Shown piece by piece: positions 4,901-9,253 of a DNA stretch of 9,253 nt (positions are counted from its first letter, which is position 1; each line of letters opens with the position of its first letter). The position numbers and the translations under genes were made by a program. This DNA comes from Dehalococcoidia bacterium (GTDB lineage: Bacteria > Chloroflexota > Dehalococcoidia > DSTF01 > JALHUB01), in NCBI GenBank assembly GCA_022865685.1, contig JALHUB010000292.1, positions 1-9,253 on the forward strand, read 5' to 3'. A model generated the notes under the pieces. That model made no database searches. It saw nothing but the letters and a program-made list of their open reading frames with translations, and was not told where the DNA came from.

Positions 4901-4957
4901 CCCTGAGGGCGCCCCGCACACGGTGCTGCGATGTTCTGCCCTCTCCAGTCGTCGCTG

Positions 4958-5719
4958 CTACTGGAACGAGACGCTTTCGCCGAAGCGCAGGTCGACGCTG
5001 TGGACCGCGAACGACTGCTCCTGTCCCTTTTCCAGCAGCACGTACAGGACGCCAAGCTTGTAATCCAAATCACGGCTGTCGCCGAAGGTGGCGCGCAGTC
5101 CGCCGTCGAAAGCAACTGTCAGTCCGAAATGCTCGCTGTATTCCAGCTTCGCGACGTTCTGTTTCAAGGCTCGCGGCGACTCATCGATGAGCTGCCGCGA
5201 CAGTGACACAGCGTCGGTGTCTACGCGGTCGCCCGCCACGAGGCGCCGCTCGCTGTCGAGCTCGAATATCGTCGGCGCGCCCTCGTCGGGCCGGACGTCG
5301 TCGAGGACGACGCCCTCTTCGTCGATAACGTAGGGCTGCTCCTTGACCTGCCAGTAGCCCCAGGGCTGCCGCTCTTCGACGCGGACCAGCATCCGGCCCG
5401 GCCACCGCCGCGATATCGACACGTCCTTGACCGCAGGCAGCGCCAGGAGGCGGCTCTTCGCGGTCGCGGTGTCGACTTGGACGATGTTCTGCCCCTTCAG
5501 ACCCGAGACCGCGACGACGACCGCCGGGTCCAGGCTCTCCGCGCCCGCAACCGAGACCTCCCTCACCTGGAGCAGCGGCGACTGGTAAACCAGCCATCCG
5601 ACGAGAACGATGCTCGCCAGCAGCGCGACGATGCCCAGACGCCAGAGCATGCGGCCGAGCCGCTGTCGGAGCGGCGGCCCCGCTGGGCGCTGGTTTTGCC
5701 TGTAGTTACGCCTGCGCAA
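4958..5719 (-). CDS. ftsQ: Cell division protein FtsQ/DivIB
   Basis: FtsQ is a bitopic membrane protein that links early and late divisome proteins. The 253-residue frame has a basic N-terminal cytoplasmic tail (1-25, RRRNYRQNQR), one membrane segment (about 26-46, LGIVALLASIVLVGWLVYQ), a POTRA domain (about 48-117, beginning LLQVREVSVAGAESL and ending RWPGRMLVRVEERQPWGYW), then a beta-domain with the typical YVIDEEGVVL (130-139). Sequence identity in this family is low, so the call rests on the topology, the POTRA pattern and the position between ddl and ftsA. The best start is TTG at 5719, which overlaps the end of ddl by 14 bases and has GGAGAGGG just upstream. The first internal ATG (residue 24) would remove the cytoplasmic tail. 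Confidence 0.93.
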   Translation of the reverse strand: MRRRNYRQNQRPAGPPLRQRLGRMLWRLGIVALLASIVLVGWLVYQSPLLQVREVSVAGAESLDPAVVVAVSGLKGQNIVQVDTATAKSRLLALPAVKDVSISRRWPGRMLVRVEERQPWGYWQVKEQPYVIDEEGVVLDDVRPDEGAPTIFELDSERRLVAGDRVDTDAVSLSRQLIDESPRALKQNVAKLEYSEHFGLTVAFDGGLRATFGDSRDLDYKLGVLYVLLEKGQEQSFAVHSVDLRFGESVSFQ

Positions 5720-6794
5720 AGCGTTCCCTCTCCTCGAATCGCTCCAGCCCCAGTTCGACCAGCCGGGTTATGAGGTCGGAATACGATAGTCCGGCAGTCT
5801 GCCAGAGTCGCGGGTACATGCTGCCAGGCGTGAAGCCGGGAATCGTGTTGAGCTCGTCGATGAAGACGTCACCGGACGGCGTCAGGAAGAAGTCGACGCG
5901 GGACATGCCGCAGCAATCGATGGCGCGATAGGCGTCGATGGCCATGGCGCGGATGCGGCTCGCGAGATCGCCGGGCAGGTCGGCGGGAATCGTGAGCGTC
6001 GTCGAGGAGGCGAGGTACTTCGCCTCGTAGTCATAAAATTCGCGCTCGCACTTGATCTCGCCCAGCGGCGACGCTTCGGGCTCGTCGTTGCCGAGGACGG
6101 CGCACTCGATCTCACGGCAATCGACACCCTTCTCTATGACCAGCTTGCGGTCGAAGCGCAACGCCTCAAGGACGCCGTTGACCAGCTCTTCGCGGGAGTG
6201 CGCCTTTGTTATGCCCACGCTGCTGCCGCCGTTAGCCGGCTTGATGAAGCAGGGGTAGGAAAGCGCCTCCTCTATCTTCGAGGTCAGGTCTCGCGTGTCG
6301 CCGTCCCACTGCGAGCGCGTCACGACCAGCCAGTCGACAACCGGCAGGCCGGTGTCGTGGAGGAGCGCCTTCATCAGCGCCTTGTCCAGCCCCGCGGCGC
6401 TTGCGTCCACACCGGCGCCGGCGTAGGGCACGCGCGCGAGTTCCAAGAGACCCTGGAGCGTCCCGTCCTCGCCGCTGGGCCCGTGGATTACCGGGAACGC
6501 GACGTCGATTTCCGAGAGGACGGACAGAGCCTGCGGCCGCGCCAGCAGCCCTTCGGCGCCGCTGAGAGCGAGCGTCTTCTTGAAGGGAGCGCCCGGAACG
6601 TCCATCTGCGTTTGCGTCTCCTCAGGGGTGAGCCAGGCGCCGGTCTTGGTGACGCCGATGGGGATCACCTCGAACCGGTTGCGGTCGACGGCCGCCATCA
6701 CGTGCTGCGCCGAGACGACCGACACCTCGTGCTCGCCGGAGCGTCCGCCGAAGATGACGCCGAGTCGCAGCTTGCGGCCGCCCCGCGCCGTCAT
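5706..6794 (-). CDS. ddl: D-alanine--D-alanine ligase
   Basis: Ddl joins two D-alanines with ATP in the cytoplasm, making the dipeptide later added to the peptidoglycan stem by MurF. The 362-residue protein is an ATP-grasp enzyme of usual length. Motifs are FGGRSGEHEVS (15-25), HGPSGEDGTLQG (104-115), KPANGGSSVGI (185-195), YDYEAKY (254-260), and the Mg-binding end SRVDFF (298-303) with FIDELNTIPGFT (311-322), including Asp301, Glu314 and Asn316. The tyrosine of the YDYEAKY loop is the form expected for D-Ala-D-Ala rather than D-Ala-D-lactate ligases, so intrinsic vancomycin resistance is not suggested. The ATG at 6794 shares four bases (ATGA) with the murB stop, and GGGGAGG precedes it, so translation is probably coupled. 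Confidence 0.97.
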   Translation of the reverse strand: MTARGGRKLRLGVIFGGRSGEHEVSVVSAQHVMAAVDRNRFEVIPIGVTKTGAWLTPEETQTQMDVPGAPFKKTLALSGAEGLLARPQALSVLSEIDVAFPVIHGPSGEDGTLQGLLELARVPYAGAGVDASAAGLDKALMKALLHDTGLPVVDWLVVTRSQWDGDTRDLTSKIEEALSYPCFIKPANGGSSVGITKAHSREELVNGVLEALRFDRKLVIEKGVDCREIECAVLGNDEPEASPLGEIKCEREFYDYEAKYLASSTTLTIPADLPGDLASRIRAMAIDAYRAIDCCGMSRVDFFLTPSGDVFIDELNTIPGFTPGSMYPRLWQTAGLSYSDLITRLVELGLERFEERERFAQA

Positions 6795-7726
6795 TGCAGG
6801 TCCTCCCCTACGAAGGCCACCTCAGGTAGCAGCTTGACTGAGAATTCCTCCTCTACCCTCTCCCGGGCCAGCTCGATGAGCGCCATCACGTCCATAGCCG
6901 TCGCGCGGCCGACGTTCAGGATGAAGTTCGGATGCTTGGTCGATATCTCCGCGTCCCTGTGGCGATGGCCTCGCAGACCGACCTGGTCGATGAGCCACCA
7001 GGCTGGGTACTCGCGCGTGTTCTTGAAGATGGAGCCGGCGCTGCGCCCGCGCGGCTGCGAGGCCTGACGGTTGCTGTCCAGCTCCACCAGCCGCTGGGCC
7101 AGTTCATCCGGGTCCGCCGGCTGGAGCACCAGGTCCGCCGACAGGATGACGTGCCCTTCAAAGAGCTTTCGGGTGAAAGCGCTCTCGCGGTAAGCCAGGC
7201 CGAGCTCCTCGACGGCCAGCTCGTACTGGAGGCCGTCCTTGCTGACCATCTGGACGCTCTTGAGCACCGTCGCCATGCTGCCGTCGTAGGCGCCGGCGTT
7301 GTAGACAACGGCGCCGCCGATTGTGCCCGGTATGCCGCCGGCCCATTCCAGGCCCGCGAAGCCCTTTCGACAAAGGTAGCGGGCCAGCGCGGCTATGCTG
7401 GCGCCGGACTCGGCGCGGAAGACGGCGCTGCCGTTCAGATTGTCCATCGGCCCGTCGAGGCCGCGTGCGCGATTCTCTATGGTCACGCCGCGTATCCCCT
7501 TGTCGCTGACGAGGACGTTGCTGCCGGCGCCCAGGATGAAGAAGGGCGTCTGGGAGCGGTTGCAGAGGGCGACGAGGCGTCGCAGCTCATCCGCGTTCTG
7601 CGCGATGACGTAGACGTCGGCGGGGCCGCCGATGCCGAACGTGGTATGCCGGGCGATCGGCTCATTCAGCCGCACCTCAGCGACCCGTCGCAGGTCTTCC
7701 AGCAAATCCCTGTCGATTGTCTCCAT
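6791..7726 (-). CDS. murB: UDP-N-acetylenolpyruvoylglucosamine reductase
   Basis: MurB reduces the enolpyruvyl group of UDP-GlcNAc with NADPH and FAD to give UDP-MurNAc, the second committed step of peptidoglycan synthesis. In its 311 residues the FAD-binding motifs are TTFGIGGPADVYV (28-40), FILGAGSNVLVSDKGIRG (63-80), and the loop GLEWAGGIPGTIGGAVVYNA (125-144). YRES (179-182) carries the substrate arginine. The proton-donor serine is Ser232 in GSIFKN, and the second acidic residue is Glu302 in LLPEV. STKHPNFILN (262-271) and the overall length point to the shorter type II MurB. The ATG at 7726 lies 7 bases after the murC stop, with TAGGGAG as the binding site inside the murC end. Confidence 0.97.
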   Translation of the reverse strand: METIDRDLLEDLRRVAEVRLNEPIARHTTFGIGGPADVYVIAQNADELRRLVALCNRSQTPFFILGAGSNVLVSDKGIRGVTIENRARGLDGPMDNLNGSAVFRAESGASIAALARYLCRKGFAGLEWAGGIPGTIGGAVVYNAGAYDGSMATVLKSVQMVSKDGLQYELAVEELGLAYRESAFTRKLFEGHVILSADLVLQPADPDELAQRLVELDSNRQASQPRGRSAGSIFKNTREYPAWWLIDQVGLRGHRHRDAEISTKHPNFILNVGRATAMDVMALIELARERVEEEFSVKLLPEVAFVGEDLQ

Positions 7727-7733
7727 GATCTCC

Positions 7734-9170
7734 CTATCCCGTCGAGGCCCGCTTGCGCAGCCCCTCCAGGACCATCGGTGCCACCTCGTTCACGTCGCCG
7801 GCGCCCAGCGTGAAGAACACGTCTCCCGGCTTGAGGATGTCCAGCACGGCCGCGGCCGCCTCGTCGAACGTCGCGACGAAGCGGGCCTTCGGGCGCGTTA
7901 CCTCTCGCGCCAGGTCCTCGGCGCTCATGCCGGCGGCTACCGGCTCGCGGGCGGCGTACGTGTCGGCGATCAGCAGCACGTCGAGACCTTTGAAACAGGT
8001 GCGGAACTCGTCGAGCAGGTAGAGCGTGCGGCTGTACGTGTGCGGCTGGAACAGACCGACGAGTCGACGCCGCGCGAAGCGCTCCCGTGCCGCCGCGACT
8101 GTCGCCCGCAGCTCTGTCGGGTGGTGCGCGTAGTCGTCCATCACCGTGACGCCGCCGGCCTCTCCGACGAACTCGAAGCGACGCCCGGCGCCGCGGAACT
8201 CCGCCAGCACGCGCTGCATGACGTCCAGCGGCACGCCGACGTGGTGACCGACGGCGATGGCTGCGAGGGCGTTGCTCGCGTTGTGACGCCCCGGAAGGGC
8301 GATGCGGAACTCGCCGTAGGGCCGGCCGTGCAGCCCGACGAGGAACTCCCGGCCACCCGTCGAAGGCTTGCCGAGGTGGCTCACGACCCAGTCGACGGGC
8401 GTGGCCAGCCCGTAGAGCTCGACGTTGCCTGTTTGCAGGGGGACCGCTTCTCTCTTGCCGCGTCCGAGGAGGTCGGCGACCGTGGGGTCGTCGGCGCAGG
8501 CGATGATGACGCCGTCGCGTGGCACCTGCTTGAGGAACTGGGCAAACGCGCCGACCAGCTCCTCGAAGGAGCCGTAGATATCGAGGTGGTCCGGCTCGAT
8601 GTTCGTGACGATGGCAATGTCCGGCGTATAGCTGAGGAAGGCGGCGTCGAACTCGTCCGCTTCGACGACAACGTGTTCGCACTCTCCGGCAGCGGCGTTC
8701 GTGCCCAGGTTGACGACGTCGCCGCCGACGAGGAACGTCGGCGAAAGGCCCTCCTCGACCAGCATGAACGACACGAGGGCGGAGGTCGTCGTCTTGCCGT
8801 GCGTGCCGGCAATGGCGATGGAGCGATGTCCTTCCATCAGACGCGCCACCATGTCGGCGCGCTTGATGATCGGGATGCCGCGACGCCGCGCCTCGAGTAT
8901 CTCCGGGTTGTCCTTCGCGGCCGCGGAGGTGATGACGACGAGTCCCGCGTCGTCGACGTTGGCGGCGTCGTGGCCTTCGCGCACCGTTGCGCCTTGAGCG
9001 ACAAGGCGGTCTGTGAAGGAGGAGAGACGCAGGTCGGAGCCGCTGATGGTGTGCCCCCATGTCATGAGAATGTGAGCGATGGCCGACATGTGAACGCCAC
9101 CGATGCCCACCAGGTGGACCCGCCGCGGTATCGTAGTTGTGTCTTTTCTATCCTGCGTCATCGTCGTCAT
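7734..9170 (-). CDS. murC: UDP-N-acetylmuramate--L-alanine ligase
   Basis: MurC adds L-alanine to UDP-MurNAc using ATP, the first amino acid of the stem peptide. The 478-residue protein has the family's three domains. The N-terminal UDP-binding part has HLVGIGGVHMSAIA (19-32). The central ATPase has the P-loop GTHGKTTTS (122-130), EADEFD (170-175), TNIEPDHLDIYG (189-200) and GRHNASNALAA (294-304). The C-terminal part has DDYAHHPTE (345-353), FQPHTYSRT (374-382), DTYAAREP (403-410) and LGAGDV (455-460). The ATG at 9170 is three bases after the murG stop; a second ATG three codons later is possible. There is no well-placed Shine-Dalgarno, so reinitiation after murG is likely. Clearly MurC rather than MurD/E/F. 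Confidence 0.97.
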   Translation of the reverse strand: MTTMTQDRKDTTTIPRRVHLVGIGGVHMSAIAHILMTWGHTISGSDLRLSSFTDRLVAQGATVREGHDAANVDDAGLVVITSAAAKDNPEILEARRRGIPIIKRADMVARLMEGHRSIAIAGTHGKTTTSALVSFMLVEEGLSPTFLVGGDVVNLGTNAAAGECEHVVVEADEFDAAFLSYTPDIAIVTNIEPDHLDIYGSFEELVGAFAQFLKQVPRDGVIIACADDPTVADLLGRGKREAVPLQTGNVELYGLATPVDWVVSHLGKPSTGGREFLVGLHGRPYGEFRIALPGRHNASNALAAIAVGHHVGVPLDVMQRVLAEFRGAGRRFEFVGEAGGVTVMDDYAHHPTELRATVAAARERFARRRLVGLFQPHTYSRTLYLLDEFRTCFKGLDVLLIADTYAAREPVAAGMSAEDLAREVTRPKARFVATFDEAAAAVLDILKPGDVFFTLGAGDVNEVAPMVLEGLRKRASTG

Positions 9171-9173
9171 TCG

Positions 9174-9253
9174 TTACGCCGCTATCTCCATCAGCATCGC
9201 CGCGATGCGGTCGGCGGCATCGGGCCGCGCCAGTGAGCGCATCGCCTGGGACA
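9174..9253 (-). CDS. murG: MurG C-terminal end (partial, truncated by window edge)
   Basis: Only the last 26 codons are inside the window, ending with TAA at 9174-9176. They read SQAMRSLARPDAADRIAAML followed by MEIAA. The RPDAADRIA pattern near the stop is typical of the end of MurG, the membrane-associated transferase that adds GlcNAc to lipid I to make lipid II. Position directly before murC is the common dcw arrangement (murG-murC). The fragment is short, so the call rests on this tail pattern plus context. Confidence 0.8.
   Translation of the reverse strand, partial: SQAMRSLARPDAADRIAAMLMEIAA

Noticed and set aside
4886..4921. N-terminal extension of FtsA of 12 residues from a GTG at 4921
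   Set aside because: The Shine-Dalgarno for the GTG at 4885 lies within it and FtsA proteins begin close to the phosphate-1 motif.
7666..9060. A 464-codon minus-strand frame overlapping murC in another phase
   Set aside because: Arg/His-rich translation without domains, while the murC frame shows every family motif.
7632..9236. A 534-codon open frame on the plus strand opposite murC and murB
   Set aside because: It is fully complementary to two clear minus-strand genes, has no recognisable domain, and is the kind of long antisense frame expected in high-GC DNA.

Overview
The window is a high-GC bacterial chromosome segment in which every supportable gene lies on the minus strand, so transcription runs from the right edge to the left. 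From right to left the genes are: the 3' end of murG, then murC, murB, ddl, ftsQ, ftsA and ftsZ (a division and cell wall, or dcw, cluster); a repeat-rich stretch of about 640 bases; then nrdR, a small uncharacterised gene, and the 5' part of nrdJ, which runs off the left edge. The complementary long open frames inside murC, murB, ddl, ftsA and ftsZ are shadows of these genes.

The dcw block (about 2515-9253) is tightly packed: murG-murC spacing is 3 bases, murC-murB 7 bases, murB and ddl overlap by 4 bases (ATGA), ddl and ftsQ overlap by about 14 bases, and ftsQ-ftsA and ftsA-ftsZ are separated by about 72 and 43 bases. MurG, MurC, MurB and Ddl make lipid II and its D-Ala-D-Ala end. FtsQ, FtsA and FtsZ assemble the divisome. 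All the visible catalytic and binding motifs are intact, so the organism should make peptidoglycan and divide with an FtsZ ring.

The nrd block (1-1839) looks like a small operon: the ribonucleotide reductase repressor NrdR, an unrecognised protein of about 100 residues, and an adenosylcobalamin-dependent (class II) ribonucleotide reductase. A good sigma70-like promoter lies directly before nrdR. Its spacing predicts a leaderless mRNA beginning at the ATG, and a NrdR-box-like sequence sits between its -35 and -10 elements, which suggests autoregulation.

The gap between ftsZ and nrdR holds no convincing gene but many perfect inverted repeats, including two diverged copies of one palindromic unit in opposite orientations, a 10-bp hairpin, a 12-bp inverted repeat, and two mutually exclusive stems that could form a pseudoknot. 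This resembles an accumulation of REP/MITE-like intergenic elements.

Taxonomy is inferred only from content. High GC, ddl and murB between murC and ftsQ, class II reductase only in view, and an ftsZ-nrdR-nrdJ arrangement are compatible with a peptidoglycan-containing Chloroflexota lineage, but this is a modest-confidence guess from memory of gene orders, not a search result. Most of the window is ordinary core genome. The less ordinary parts are the nrdR control region, the NrdR tail, the unknown gene between nrdR and nrdJ, and the repeat-filled gap.
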